From Halopseudomonas litoralis (GTDB lineage Bacteria > Pseudomonadota > Gammaproteobacteria > Pseudomonadales > Pseudomonadaceae), in contig NZ_LT629748.1 of NCBI RefSeq assembly GCF_900105005.1, forward strand, positions 1,426,001 to 1,490,000: a DNA stretch of 64,000 bases, written 5' to 3'. A program made the position numbers and the translations under genes. How positions within the stretch are numbered: position 1 is the first letter of the stretch; every line of letters starts with the position of its first letter. Shown piece by piece: positions 18,267 to 26,781 of the stretch. The notes under the pieces are model-generated. The model saw only the letters and a list, made by a program, of their open reading frames with translations. It had not been told where the DNA came from and ran no database searches.

Positions 18267-18305
18267 TGAATCGTACCGGGTTTTATGGAGGCCATTTCGT
18301 TTAAG

Positions 18306-19121
18306 TCAGGCCGCCATGGTCTGACCGGATTGTTGCTGGTAGAAGTTTGCCTCAGCTTCTGCCGGGGGTATATACCCAATCGAGCTCAGCAACCGCTGGT
18401 GGTTGTACCAGTGAACCCATTTCAAAGTGGCGATTTCCACGGCTTCGCGACTACGCCAGGATTGCCGATAGATCAGCTCCGCTTTGTATAACCCGTTGAT
18501 GGTTTCAGCCAAAGCGTTGTCATAGCTATCGCCTTTGCTGCCTACAGAGGGCTCTATGCCGGCCTCAGCGAGACGCTCGGTGTATCGGATGGAGACGTAT
18601 TGGCTACCCCTGTCGCTATGGTGTATCAGGCCGTCCATGCGGCTCGGCTGTCGAGCGTGCAGCGCTTGCTCCAGGGCATCCAGAACGAAGTCTGTTCGCA
18701 TGCTGTTGCTCACCCGCCAGCCAACGATACGCCGGGCAAATACATCGACCACGAAGGCGACGTAGAGCCAGCCTTGCCACGTTGAAACATAAGTAAAGTC
18801 GGACACCCATAGCTGATTGGGTCGATCCGCATGGAACTGGCGTTGGACCCTATCCAGCGGACAAATCGCGTTCTCATTCGGGATGGTGGTGCGGATCACA
18901 TGACCGCGACGAACGCCCTGCAGGCCCAGTTGACGCATCAGCCGCTGTACCGTGCAGCGAGCAATATCAATGCCCTCACGCTTGAGTTGCTTCCAGACTT
19001 TCACGACGCCATAGCACTGCATATTGTCATCCCAGACTCGCTGGATTTTATCGCTCAACAGCTCGTCCTGTTTGGCACGAGCGCTTCGCAGTTCGGGTTG
19101 ACGGGCTTTGGCTGCATGCAC
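18306..19121 (-). CDS. IS3-family transposase OrfB (DDE catalytic part)
   Basis: The product has 271 residues from the first ATG; the same frame stays open upstream to the OrfA stop and contributes 'FVDEYRDRYGVESICRVI' in the fusion protein. It has an HTH_21 region ('ARCTVQRLMRQLGLQGVRR') and an integrase core with the DDE triad: Asp in 'WVSDFTYV', Asp in 'IHHSDRGSQY' and Glu in 'DNALAETINGLYK'. It is probably made as an OrfAB fusion by -1 frameshifting near the OrfA stop at 19205. Confidence 0.92.
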   Translation of the reverse strand: MHAAKARQPELRSARAKQDELLSDKIQRVWDDNMQCYGVVKVWKQLKREGIDIARCTVQRLMRQLGLQGVRRGHVIRTTIPNENAICPLDRVQRQFHADRPNQLWVSDFTYVSTWQGWLYVAFVVDVFARRIVGWRVSNSMRTDFVLDALEQALHARQPSRMDGLIHHSDRGSQYVSIRYTERLAEAGIEPSVGSKGDSYDNALAETINGLYKAELIYRQSWRSREAVEIATLKWVHWYNHQRLLSSIGYIPPAEAEANFYQQQSGQTMAA

Positions 19122-19204
19122 GTAATAACCGGACGGAGCGATCTGGATTACCCGACAGATCGACTCGACTCCGTAGCGGTCACGGTACTCGTCAACGAAG
19201 GCGT

Positions 19205-19519
19205 TCAGGGTTTGTTGCGGCGGTCGAGCTCCGCCTGGGCAAAATACGCACTGGCCAGGCGCAGAATCTCGTTCGCTTTGCGCAGTTCCCGGTTCTCGCG
19301 TTCCAGAGCCTTGATGCGTTCTCGTTCCTCGGTCGTCTGGCCGGGGCGGTGGCCAATATCAGTGCGTATCCAGCCATGCAGCGTCTGGGGGACACAGCCG
19401 ATCTTGGGCGCAATGGATTCGATGGCTGCCCATTCGGAGGGGTAGTCCTTCAGGTTCTCCAGAACCATGCGCACAGCACGTTCACGGACTTCAGGGGAAT
19501 AGCTATTAGATTTCTTCAT
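19205..19519 (-). CDS. IS3-family transposase OrfA (helix-turn-helix)
   Basis: A protein of 104 residues starting '[19 protein letters not shown]', the usual HTH_Tnp_1 start. A helix-turn-helix covers about residues 10-60 and a leucine-zipper-like coiled coil about 65-95 ('[19 protein letters not shown]'). It binds the element ends. Its 3' end has the AACAAACCCTGA context where the -1 frame continues into OrfB. Confidence 0.9.
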   Translation of the reverse strand: MKKSNSYSPEVRERAVRMVLENLKDYPSEWAAIESIAPKIGCVPQTLHGWIRTDIGHRPGQTTEERERIKALERENRELRKANEILRLASAYFAQAELDRRNKP

Positions 19520-19568
19520 GCCTCATTCTCTCAAGAGTTGAGGCCTCCACGAAACCCGGTGCGATTCA

Positions 19569-19572
19569 GATT
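19569..19572. repeat. Target-site duplication GATT, right copy (IS3-family element)
   Basis: This is the right-hand copy of the duplication at 18263-18266, directly after the outer end of the right inverted repeat. Confidence 0.7.
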
Positions 19573-19643
19573 GGCTCTCAGCCTTTTGTGGGGCTGAATC
19601 AAATAAAAGCGCGGTTCCCGCGCCTGACAATGGAGGTTCACCC

Positions 19644-19859
19644 ATGAATACAACCACCATCCGCAAACCCGCTGTGGCGCTCACTGTAACGTTAGATACA
19701 AACACGCTCGAAGTGCTGTCGCGGTACCGTCACGCACGGTCAGCATGCCACCTTGTTGGCTCTGGTACGGATGTATGGGAAGAGTTGTATGCAGTCTTCG
19801 AGAGCGCCGGAGCGGAGCTAGCCAGTAAAATTGATGCCTTGGTTGCTGGTAAGCTATGA
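19644..19859 (+). CDS. Small protein, hypothetical
   Basis: A protein of 71 residues with GGAGG ten bases before the ATG. A GC-rich hairpin (GCGCGG-TTC-CCGCGC type) lies about 25 bases further up. The sequence is mixed alpha/beta-like ('VALTVTLDTNTLEVLSRYRH', 'WEELYAVFESAGAELASKI') with no known domain. Its stop overlaps the ATG of the next small frame (ATGA), as in a translationally coupled pair. It may be an accessory ICE gene. Confidence 0.5.
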   Translation: MNTTTIRKPAVALTVTLDTNTLEVLSRYRHARSACHLVGSGTDVWEELYAVFESAGAELASKIDALVAGKL

Positions 19860-20013
19860 GCCGAGCCTACTCATCTTGCACTATGTCAATTGCTCCCGAA
19901 TATGCTCCAGGAGAATCTATCACTTACCTAAGCAAAAAAATCTGCGCGCTCATTTAACAGAAGCATTACACAAGCAGCTGTATGGTCAAGGCGGGATTGT
20001 AGTGGTCAATTAA
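19856..20013 (+). pseudogene. Small coupled ORF interrupted by a -1 frame change at an A7 run
   Basis: An ATG at 19856 overlaps the previous stop (ATGA). The frame reads 'MSRAYSSCTMSIAPEYAP...YLSKK' and stops at 19957. At the seven-A run (19934-19940) the -1 frame continues with 'NLRAHLTEALHKQLYGQGGIVVVN' to 20013, which looks like the true C-terminus. Either a one-base indel broke the gene, or the A7 run supports slippage and makes a 52-residue product. Function unknown. Confidence 0.4.
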
Positions 20014-20194
20014 TTCCGGTCAATGTTTAAAGTTTTTCCTCCGCTTGTGCCGGTGCACTGCCATCATTCAAGGCATGGACCGCGCCTGGCTGTTATATCC
20101 CATGGTAAGCTCGACGATGCGTAGTAAGACGCATATTTTATCGCACCAAGCTGTCTCAAGAGATCATACGATAGTAGCGGAGTAAAATTGGCTG

Positions 20195-21076
20195 ATGTTT
20201 GAGCTCAAGCAGGTTAGGTATTTTGTAGCAGTAGCAGAAGAACTTAGCTTCAGACGCGCAGCAGATCGGCTGTGCATTACGCAGCCGCCGCTAAGCCAAT
20301 GCATCAAGGCCTTGGAAGAGTCGTTGAACGTACAGCTCTTTCTGCGCAACACGCGGAGTGTGCAGCTGACCAAGGCAGGGGAAACGTTTCTTACTCAGGC
20401 CTATGGCCTGCTTGACACTGCTAACAGAAGCGTCACGATGGTGCAGCAGGCGGCGCAGGGAGAGGTGGGCACACTCCGTATCGGATACTCTGCGAGTGCT
20501 ATTTTTTCCAAAGCTTTGACTTCCGCTTTGGCAGAACTATTAACAGCCAGGCCAATGCTGGAAGTCCAGTTGTGTGAGGGGAATGCCCTTGATCATATTG
20601 TCTCGCTAAGAGCAGGGCGCTTGGATGCAGCAGTATTACGGGCAGACCTTGGTGCAGAAATGCTAGGCAGGCTTCTAGTTACGAGGCTTGCTGATGAACC
20701 CCTGTATGCAGTGCTACCAAGGGGGCACTCATTGGCATCTCGTGCTTCGGTTGAGATGCATGACCTGGCAGGTGAGAGGTTATTGCTACAACCAGCAAGC
20801 CAGCGAACATTTTTGCGGCGTCAGGTGGAGTCGCTAGCGGATCGTGCGGGTCTTTCCCTGGATCGTGCGTTAGAGGTACCTGATATCAGTAGCACGCTTT
20901 GCTTTGTCAGCGCAGGCATTGGTGTGGCAATCCTGCCGGCAAGCGCAGCGTCGATTGCACACAGTTTAGTTATCGTCCCCATAGCGGATGCTGGATCTTC
21001 GCAGCCACTTATTCTCACTTACAGAGATAAGACTCCCTTGAACGATCAACTACTCTATGCACTAAGCGGACGCTGA
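20195..21076 (+). CDS. LysR-type transcriptional regulator
   Basis: A protein of 293 residues with the standard N-terminal winged helix ('LKQVRYFVAVAEELSFRRAADRLCITQPPLSQCIKALEESL') and a full periplasmic-binding-like effector domain ('GTLRIGYSAS', 'AVLPRGHSLA', 'SAGIGVAILPAS'). It resembles the BenM/CatM-type subgroup in its N-terminal half. No divergent target gene is next to it; the decayed trb genes follow. Its original target may have been lost. Confidence 0.88.
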   Translation: MFELKQVRYFVAVAEELSFRRAADRLCITQPPLSQCIKALEESLNVQLFLRNTRSVQLTKAGETFLTQAYGLLDTANRSVTMVQQAAQGEVGTLRIGYSASAIFSKALTSALAELLTARPMLEVQLCEGNALDHIVSLRAGRLDAAVLRADLGAEMLGRLLVTRLADEPLYAVLPRGHSLASRASVEMHDLAGERLLLQPASQRTFLRRQVESLADRAGLSLDRALEVPDISSTLCFVSAGIGVAILPASAASIAHSLVIVPIADAGSSQPLILTYRDKTPLNDQLLYALSGR

Positions 21077-21151
21077 TATGCATTAACCAATGTAGAGGAG
21101 CAGGGCCGTTTACCTGGGCACATCTAGATTGGTGAGGGTGGTGTTTCAGAA

Positions 21152-21459
21152 GGTCATAATTATTTAGTCATTACCACCAGCCGCAGGACCTACTTGATCG
21201 CGCTGACCTCGACCGAAAAGGGGTGGATGGCATCGGTGTCTTGGGATTACCCCAAGGACCGCATGTTGGCCTTGCAACGCCAAGCGTAGGCCGCGCAGAC
21301 AACCGCGCCGGTCGATACAGAGCTGTCGCTGGAGAGTATTCGCTTCCGCTCACCGTACTACAGTGGATCGGCTATTCGGCGCGGCTGAGCTGCGCCTGGG
21401 GCGACAAGAGTGACGTAGTGCGCATCGAGCGCACCGATGAGGTGGCGCGGAGGAACTGA
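21152..21459 (+). pseudogene. trbG: trbG (VirB9-like) conjugation gene remnant
   Basis: Reading across frames gives TrbG-like segments in the right order: 'NYLVITTSRRTYLIALTS', 'KGWMASVSWDYPKDRMLAL', an in-frame TAG at 21287, then 'AAQTTAPVDTELSLESIRFR', and after a shift and an apparent deletion 'AELRLG' and 'DKSDVVRIERTDEVARR'. TrbG is the periplasmic VirB9-type part of Trb conjugation systems (RP4, Tn4371-like ICEs). Both ends and the middle are lost, so it is dead. Confidence 0.7.
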
Positions 21460-21461
21460 CC

Positions 21462-21620
21462 ATGAGCCAGGATAATTCCGCTGATGCTCCGGTGCCAGAC
21501 GTACCTCCCAAGGCGGCCCCGGACACCGTGACGCTACGCGCTCAACCACGTTCGGTCACGCGCCTGACGGCGCATGCTCACCGCGCTTTTTGGCGATTTG
21601 GCGGTCGCTGGTCACCGCGG
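21462..21620 (+). pseudogene. trbI: trbI (VirB10-like) conjugation gene, 5' remnant
   Basis: It starts with ATG three bases after the trbG remnant, as in intact trb operons. The N-terminus 'MSQDNSADAPVPDVPPKAAP', 'TVTLRAQPRSVTRL' is that of TrbI from Tn4371-like elements. A frame change near 21570 moves the reading to 'RMLTALFGDLAVAGH', the start of the TrbI membrane helix, and then a stop follows. The remaining gene (over 1 kb in the family) is missing. Confidence 0.65.
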
Positions 21621-21689
21621 TTAGTCGTGGAATACATTGGTGCCGTACTGTTCGCTCAGGAACGCACGGATGTCACGCAATATCGCAGC
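21621..21689 (-). pseudogene. Short 3' end of an unknown - strand gene
   Basis: Directly after the trbI remnant, the - strand reads 'AAILRDIRAFLSEQYGTNVFHD' then TAA, a protein-like tail with a stop codon upstream in the same frame. It marks a second breakpoint where unrelated DNA was joined. No family assigned. Confidence 0.3.
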
Positions 21690-21734
21690 TTGTCAAAAAC
21701 CATATTCCCACTGTGCTTTGCTTATAAAGGATAA

Positions 21735-22047
21735 ACATGGCCGTAATATGGAAAATGTCCCAGAACATGGGATGCTGGTTGGCGCATAGTTGGCTTCAAT
21801 TCGCTGACAACCGTGTTCAATTGACTTTGTTTGTTAGCCGTCCTTGACGGCAACATGCCCAGGTAGCCTGCAATCGTTGGGGCTACGGCGTGGTTTGTGC
21901 CACGTTGATTGCATACCTCGTCCGCACCGCATTCCATGCGCGGATGACCATCTGGTATTGATCGGATGGTGGATGCACCATTTTTCAACAACCTCGGAGA
22001 GCCTATCCTCCGGGGTCAGCGTCTCCGTCAATATAAGGGGACTCATT
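21735..22047. other. Gene-free leader before radC
   Basis: I see no convincing gene in these 313 bases. The last 60 bases hold a short inverted repeat (CGGAG ... CTCCG near 21997-22016) and the AAGGGG ribosome site for radC. It is probably the untranslated leader and promoter region of the ICE late operon. Confidence 0.4.
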
Positions 22048-22545
22048 ATGTCGACACTCGTTGCAGTTCAAGACAGTGCCAATCAATTCACTATGCTGGA
22101 GGCACAGCATGACGATTGGATCATCGCCCGTGCCATGGAAATCCTGGAGAATCGGGTCTTTTGTGACGGTACGCCTTTACTGAGTGCGTGCGCTGTCAAA
22201 AACTTTTTACGTGCAAAATTAGCTGATAAGCCGAATGAGGTTTTTGCAGTTTTGTTCCTGGATAACCAGCATCGGGTTCTCGCGTTCGAAGAGCTGTTCA
22301 GGGGAACCATCGATGCAGCAGTGGTATACCCCAGGGTAGTCGTCAGCGAGACACTGAAGCACAATGCCGCCGCTGTCATATTGGTTCACAACCACCCTTC
22401 GGGGGAAAGCGATCCAAGTCATGCTGACAGGCATTTAACAACCAGATTGAAAGCAGCCTTGGAACTGGTTGATGTCCGCGTTCTCGATCATTTCATCGTA
22501 GGCAAGGGCGATCCTTACTCGTTTGCAGAACAAGGGTTGCTCTGA
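22048..22545 (+). CDS. radC: RadC-family JAB-domain protein of ICE type
   Basis: A protein of 165 residues. The MPN/JAB motif '[15 protein letters not shown]' carries the H-x-H...D metal ligands, preceded by '[28 protein letters not shown]', typical of RadC. It lacks the N-terminal helix-hairpin-helix part of chromosomal RadC, as ICE-borne forms do. AAGGGG lies eight bases before the ATG at 22048. The biochemical role of RadC remains uncertain; on ICEs it is often linked to anti-restriction or DNA-repair functions. Confidence 0.9.
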   Translation: MSTLVAVQDSANQFTMLEAQHDDWIIARAMEILENRVFCDGTPLLSACAVKNFLRAKLADKPNEVFAVLFLDNQHRVLAFEELFRGTIDAAVVYPRVVVSETLKHNAAAVILVHNHPSGESDPSHADRHLTTRLKAALELVDVRVLDHFIVGKGDPYSFAEQGLL

Positions 22546-22557
22546 TCAGCCGTTTTT

Positions 22558-22595
22558 ATCAGGCCTGCACATCATAATGTGAAGGCCTGATTTTT
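22558..22595 (+). terminator. Rho-independent terminator after radC
   Basis: ATCAGGCCTGCACAT pairs with ATGTGAAGGCCTGAT (one mismatch in 15 bp) around a CATA loop, followed by TTTTT. It starts 13 bases after the radC stop. Confidence 0.85.
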
Positions 22596-22715
22596 CGGTG
22601 GCAATATGAATTTTTGGTTGCAAAGGTTCGGTCTTAGCCTCTCCCAAACGTCTATTGAGTATTGGTGTGAGACAAGTATCGAGCACGACGCATCATCCCT
22701 CCCAAAAGGATACTC

Positions 22716-22802
22716 ATGAACTCCCTGGTTTCGCTGCCGTCTGGCAATGGCCTTGATTTGGATCATGCAACTTCGTTACCTGTAAGGGGAATCGTGACAT
22801 GA
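22716..22802 (+). CDS. Small upstream ORF coupled to dsbB
   Basis: A 28-codon frame with AAAAGGA before its ATG whose stop overlaps the dsbB start (ATGA). The peptide ('MNSLVSLPSGNGLDLDHATS...') has no known domain. Its position suggests a leader peptide for translational coupling, but a chance frame is possible. Confidence 0.3.
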   Translation: MNSLVSLPSGNGLDLDHATSLPVRGIVT

Positions 22803-23343
22803 GGGGTAAGGAGCAGCCTATTACTTGGTATTCAGAGCGGCCGACAGTACGGGGTCGATTGGGGCTGCTTGTGATCGCGGCGTGCTGCCTTGGTGCTATT
22901 GGGGTGGCATTGGTATCGCAGTATGCCTTCGACATGCAACCGTGCCCTTGGTGTGTTCTGCAAAGAGCGCAGTTCCTGGCCATTGCTCTGGTCTGCGGGG
23001 TGGCGCTCATGACACAGCGCGTAGTACCGCGCTTGCTGTTCTGCAGCCTGGCCTTGCTGCTCTCGTTAGCGGGAATGGCGACAGCGCTGTGGCAGCACTT
23101 TGTAGCGAACAATGCATTTTCATGCAGTCTCAGCTTGGCTGACCGGATCATCTCCGACCTGGCTTTGGATCAACTCATGCCCGCAGTGCTCGCCCCACGA
23201 GCAGGCTGTGCCGATGGCGCAGTCGAGCTGATGGGTGTTGCTTATGAGTCTGGAGCCTGGCGCTGTTCTGCATCATTGCAGGCGTGCTTGGGGCGATGGT
23301 CGTGGCGCTGTACCGCTCCGTCGGTGGCCGTGGTTTACGGTGA
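22799..23343 (+). pseudogene. dsbB: DsbB-family disulfide bond formation protein, frameshifted near the 3' end
   Basis: The frame encodes DsbB features: a first membrane helix ('LLVIAACCLGAIGVALVSQ'), the quinone-coupled motif 'CPWCVLQRAQF', two more helices, and the second Cys loop ('FSCSLSLADRII', 'RAGCADGAVELMGVAYE'). After 23247 the reading frame departs, but the +1 frame gives the expected last helix 'VWSLALFCIIAGVLGAMVVALY' ending at 23343. One base, probably a T in the Phe-Trp-Ser codons, is missing. The uncorrected frame runs to 23371 with a nonsense tail. DsbB homologues are common in these ICEs and may serve Cys-rich transfer proteins. Confidence 0.75.
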
Positions 23344-23658
23344 ATGCCAATGGTCTGCCCGTCGAGTTTGAAATCACTGGAAAGCACATCAATGATTGCC
23401 CACAAGCTCCCGGCCTGGTCTTCTGACCGCCGGTGCAAGGAGCCATGCAGGTGATCTGAGCAAGGATGCGCTCTGCGCCAAGTCATACTGCACCGCGTTT
23501 TGAACTGCTTATCTGTCGCGGCCACCGCGAGCGCTAACGTGTCTACTTTCTTCTTCGGTTGTGTGATCAAAGCGGTTGCACGGATGCCGTATTGTTTATC
23601 GCCCGACGAGTTGTTCTGGTGCCGAATAGCGCCATAAGTAACTCCACGGTGTTTCAAC
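23344..23658. other. Gene-free stretch between dsbB and the TIGR03757 gene
   Basis: These 315 bases have no convincing coding frame on either strand. A 37-codon frame begins at 23344 directly after the corrected dsbB stop but has no recognisable content. The stretch may hold decayed sequence. Confidence 0.35.
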
Positions 23659-24081
23659 ATGGCCATCTTCTCTGTTTTACCCCTGATCGTTGTCAGCCTG
23701 TTTGCAGTGCTCTCCACCTCACATGCCCATGCAACGGGTTTGATCGTGGTGACTGATAGCTTGCATCCGATACAGGCTCCCGCCGGTGCGCGGGTCATCA
23801 TGCTGGATGCGCCTGCACGGATCGAAGCTGAGCTGGATGTCGGCCTTTCGGGTGGTGCTTCACGCAGCGCGGCTATCGTGCGGCGACGCTTGGGGGAGGG
23901 AGGTGAGGCGCTCCAATACCGTATCGCCAAGGCATATCAGGATGTAGTGGACGCCTGGAGCCTGGGCATTACCGCTATTCCGGCTGTCGTCGTTGACCAA
24001 CGCTATGTGATCTACGGCGAGGCTAATGTAACCCAAGCCATTGCACGGATTGAAGCCCATAGACAGGGGCTGACACAATGA
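23659..24081 (+). CDS. TIGR03757-family ICE protein
   Basis: A protein of 140 residues with a signal peptide (about 1-23, ending 'SHAHA'). The mature part ('LIVVTDSLHPIQAP', 'LDAPARIEAELDVGL', 'AYQDVVDAWSLGITAIPAVVVDQRYVIYG') matches the TIGR03757 family of PFGI-1-class ICEs: a thioredoxin-like fold in which the cis-Pro loop 'TAIPAVVVD' is visible, without a CxxC. It is a periplasmic part of the mating apparatus. The stop overlaps the next start. Confidence 0.85.
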   Translation: MAIFSVLPLIVVSLFAVLSTSHAHATGLIVVTDSLHPIQAPAGARVIMLDAPARIEAELDVGLSGGASRSAAIVRRRLGEGGEALQYRIAKAYQDVVDAWSLGITAIPAVVVDQRYVIYGEANVTQAIARIEAHRQGLTQ

Positions 24082-25028
24082 GTGGTCGACAGATCAAGAC
24101 GCCTCTACGCTTGCGCCTGGGGGTTGCTGTTGCACTGCTGTGTTCGACTGCACCGAGCATGGCCCTTAACACCGGCACTATTGTGTCATCCGCCCTGTCA
24201 CCTGATTGTCTCGAATACAGGGTCGTGGGGATCTGTTACTGGCTCCGCTGCTCCTTGTCAGGGTGCAGCGTTCGGACGTCCGTCAAGGTTCGCCATTATG
24301 TACCGGACGCTGTGGTGTCGAGCTACTCGAACACTGGCGAAAACCCCTGGGGCGAAATTCGCACGATGAGCCTGCCGAACCCTACCGCCCAGGCGGGGGG
24401 AGATGGCACATCGAACCTTGATCACGAGAACAATCTCGCCAAGTTCAAGAATGCGGACGTGATCGGCCATCCGGGCGGCGAGCTGTTCAATCAATTCTCT
24501 TCGTCGTTCGGTTACAGCTGCCAGGGAGTTGGCACGGCATTCATGCCCTATTTGCTGAGCACGCTGGATACCCCTGCCTGGCGCTACAACATGCCCGAAG
24601 CGGTATATCCCGAGGCGCTAATTCCTGGTCAGCGCGAAGTGGGCTCGCGCAGTGGCATGAGCCTGTGGGGAAGCGTTTACCCACGGGGCGGTTTCCTTCA
24701 CCAGAGCGATGACTACAAGGCCGGGGCGGTGGTGGCGCAGCGTGCTGGTGACATCGTAACCCGCCGTGGTCAGCCGCATGTCTATCAGCCCGTGCTGGCC
24801 AGCGCACGGGACGGTTACTGGCCGGCGGGTGCCTTGATGGAAACCGACCCTTCAACGGGCAAGTGGCAGGAGCTGACGCCGCGTGCGTCTTCCTCTTGCA
24901 TGGTGTTCCCCCATGACGAAACGCTCACCCAGGCCCGCCGGGGCGACTATGCATGGGCATTGTGGCGACCGTATAGCTGCTGCCAGCGCCGGGGCCAGAC
25001 CTTCCTTGGCAGCGTGGATTTCAACTGA
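24078..25028 (+). CDS. TIGR03756-family (PFL_4710-type) ICE protein
   Basis: A protein of 316 residues with a signal peptide (about 1-30, 'GVAVALLCSTAPSMA'). It is Cys-rich and has the family pattern 'YRVVGICYWLRCSLSGC', 'VRHYVPDAVVSSYSNTGENPW' and a C-terminal 'YAWALWRPYSCCQRRGQ'. It resembles TraU-like proteins of F-type transfer systems. It acts in the periplasm in mating-pair formation. The start overlaps the TIGR03757 stop by four bases. Confidence 0.88.
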   Translation: MSGRQIKTPLRLRLGVAVALLCSTAPSMALNTGTIVSSALSPDCLEYRVVGICYWLRCSLSGCSVRTSVKVRHYVPDAVVSSYSNTGENPWGEIRTMSLPNPTAQAGGDGTSNLDHENNLAKFKNADVIGHPGGELFNQFSSSFGYSCQGVGTAFMPYLLSTLDTPAWRYNMPEAVYPEALIPGQREVGSRSGMSLWGSVYPRGGFLHQSDDYKAGAVVAQRAGDIVTRRGQPHVYQPVLASARDGYWPAGALMETDPSTGKWQELTPRASSSCMVFPHDETLTQARRGDYAWALWRPYSCCQRRGQTFLGSVDFN

Positions 25029-25035
25029 GGTCGCC

Positions 25036-26427
25036 ATGATGAATCATCGTCCTGACAACCTTGTTTCACTCCGCTGTTGGCGTCCCGCTGTGTTGGCGGT
25101 CTCGTTGGCTATGGCCAGCAGTCTGGTTCTGGCACAAAGCGGTGGCTTCCAGTATAGCGGCAGTGTGATCGGTGATGAGGTCATGTATTCGATCGGTGGT
25201 GGTAATGCCGTTTCAATGAGTGGTGCGGCGGGTATGCGCTCGATTGGTGTGGGTGTCGGTTGGAACAGCAACCTAATCTGCGGCGACATGAGCATCAGTA
25301 CGACGATCCAGAATCAGCTCAACGGGGTTACCAATGGATTTCAGCACATCATGGGCGATGTTATCCAGAACGCGACGAGCGCGGTTGCGTCGCTGCGAGG
25401 GCTGATCATTCAACGTGCTGATCCAGGGCTGTATAACATTCTGGTCAACGGCGTGTTGCAGGCGCGGCTGGATTTTGATCGATCCAAACTTCAATGTCGC
25501 GCCATGGCCGAAAAAATGGCGGACATGGTAGGGGGGCAGATGGGCTGGAACCAACTCGCTGAAGGCATGGCGCTGCGCGAGGCAGTGGCAAGCAGCGATG
25601 CGGTCTCAGCGATCGAACAGGCCGAAACCCGCCGCGGCAATGATGGAGTTCCATGGGTTGGAGGCAGCAACGCTGGCGGTACGAGTCAAGCCCCGATCAA
25701 GGTGGTGGGTGACGTTACGCGGGCCGGCTATAACCTGGTCAATGGGCGCGGGGTCGCCGACAACTCACCCGTCAATCCGGCGGGTTGCGCCAGTCTTGCC
25801 TGCCAGACCTGGTCGTCGCCTGATGCGGCAGTCCAGTGGGCAACCCGTGTGCTGGGTGAGCAGGAGCAGCGTACCTGCGAGTCCTGCATCAAGACCCAGA
25901 CCGTGCCTGGAGTAGGATTAACGCCCCTGATCCAGGAAGAGTACGACACCAGACTGCAGGTTCTGCAGGAGCTGGTCTCGGGGGCTCGCAATACTACTTT
26001 CGAGAATTTGCACGAAGCCGGCAGTGCATCGCTGCCGATCACGCGTGGCGTGATAGAAGCGCTTCGCGATGAGCCCGATCAGGATATCCTGGCAAGCCGG
26101 CTTGCCTCTGAGGTTGCGCTGTCTTCTGTACTGGAGAAAGCGTTGTTGCTGCAGCGCACGCTGCTGACTGGCAAGAAGGAGCCCAATGTCGCTGCTAATG
26201 AGCTCGCCATTGAAGCCGTGAACCGCGAGAGCGACACGCTCGACCGGGAGATTCAGAATCTCATGACCGAAATGGAGCTGCGCCGGGAACTGGCGAATAA
26301 CTCGCCCATGGCGATCATCCAGCGGCACGGCACACGCGCGGCGGGATCACGCGGCATCTACCAGGGCGACCCTGTGCCGGACCGTCTGCAGCAGTTACAG
26401 CGGCCAGCGCCTGGCAATACACCATGA
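25036..26427 (+). CDS. TIGR03755-family (PFL_4711-type) ICE protein
   Basis: A protein of 463 residues. ATGs at 25036 and 25039 both fit the GAGG upstream. A signal peptide covers about residues 1-33. The mature part has 'WNSNLICGDMSISTTIQNQL', a central 'RADPGLYNILVNGVLQARLDFD', a CxxC pair ('CESCIKTQTVPG') and a long C-terminal helical region. It corresponds to the periplasmic TIGR03755 protein that always follows TIGR03756 in these elements. The end overlaps the next gene (ATGA). Confidence 0.88.
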   Translation: MMNHRPDNLVSLRCWRPAVLAVSLAMASSLVLAQSGGFQYSGSVIGDEVMYSIGGGNAVSMSGAAGMRSIGVGVGWNSNLICGDMSISTTIQNQLNGVTNGFQHIMGDVIQNATSAVASLRGLIIQRADPGLYNILVNGVLQARLDFDRSKLQCRAMAEKMADMVGGQMGWNQLAEGMALREAVASSDAVSAIEQAETRRGNDGVPWVGGSNAGGTSQAPIKVVGDVTRAGYNLVNGRGVADNSPVNPAGCASLACQTWSSPDAAVQWATRVLGEQEQRTCESCIKTQTVPGVGLTPLIQEEYDTRLQVLQELVSGARNTTFENLHEAGSASLPITRGVIEALRDEPDQDILASRLASEVALSSVLEKALLLQRTLLTGKKEPNVAANELAIEAVNRESDTLDREIQNLMTEMELRRELANNSPMAIIQRHGTRAAGSRGIYQGDPVPDRLQQLQRPAPGNTP

Positions 26428-26768
26428 ATGCCGCCTGGCTACGTTGGTTGTGCAACCGGCGCGCCGCCAGGGCGCTGGTGTGGACGGTGCTGCTGCTGGC
26501 CGCTGCCGTAGCGGCCAATGTGGCGGGTATCTATTTCATGGGCAGCATTTCTGGCTGGGAGCGGTGGTTGGATGAGGTATCTGGCTTTTTTCTGTTATGG
26601 CGGCTGGGCCTCTACGCTGCAACTGCCTACGGTTGGCGGTGGATGCGCCGTCGGGTACTTGCCAGGGAGAATAGCTCCGCAACTCGGCGGCGATTGCTGC
26701 GCACGGAGATTGCAGCCGTACTGGCTCTGGTCACGCTGGAAGGCAGTCTGCTGATGCAGAACACGTAG
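26424..26768 (+). CDS. Small ICE membrane protein
   Basis: A protein of 114 residues with two to three membrane segments ('ALVWTVLLLAAAVAANVAGIYFMG', 'FFLLWRLGLYAATAYGW', 'IAAVLALVTLEGSLLM') separated by Arg-rich loops. It sits between TIGR03755 and the TraG gene, the usual place for an unnamed membrane protein of the transfer module, and overlaps the upstream gene by four bases. Confidence 0.7.
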   Translation: MNAAWLRWLCNRRAARALVWTVLLLAAAVAANVAGIYFMGSISGWERWLDEVSGFFLLWRLGLYAATAYGWRWMRRRVLARENSSATRRRLLRTEIAAVLALVTLEGSLLMQNT

Positions 26769-26781
26769 CGGGGGCTGAACC

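Larger units (their letters stand above)
18267..19568 (-). mobile_element. IS3-family insertion sequence, 1302 bp
   Basis: The element is bounded by imperfect inverted repeats at 18267-18293 and 19542-19568 (27 bp, three mismatches, outer ends TGAATCG and CGATTCA). It encodes OrfA and OrfB on the - strand, linked by a -1 frame change. The flanking GATT duplication is intact and no internal damage was seen, so it looks recent and potentially active. It landed in a non-coding stretch between a transposase relic and a small ORF. Confidence 0.9.

Noticed and set aside
23175..23930. - strand frame of 251 codons across the dsbB-TIGR03757 region
   Set aside because: It runs through two recognisable + strand genes and has no family features.
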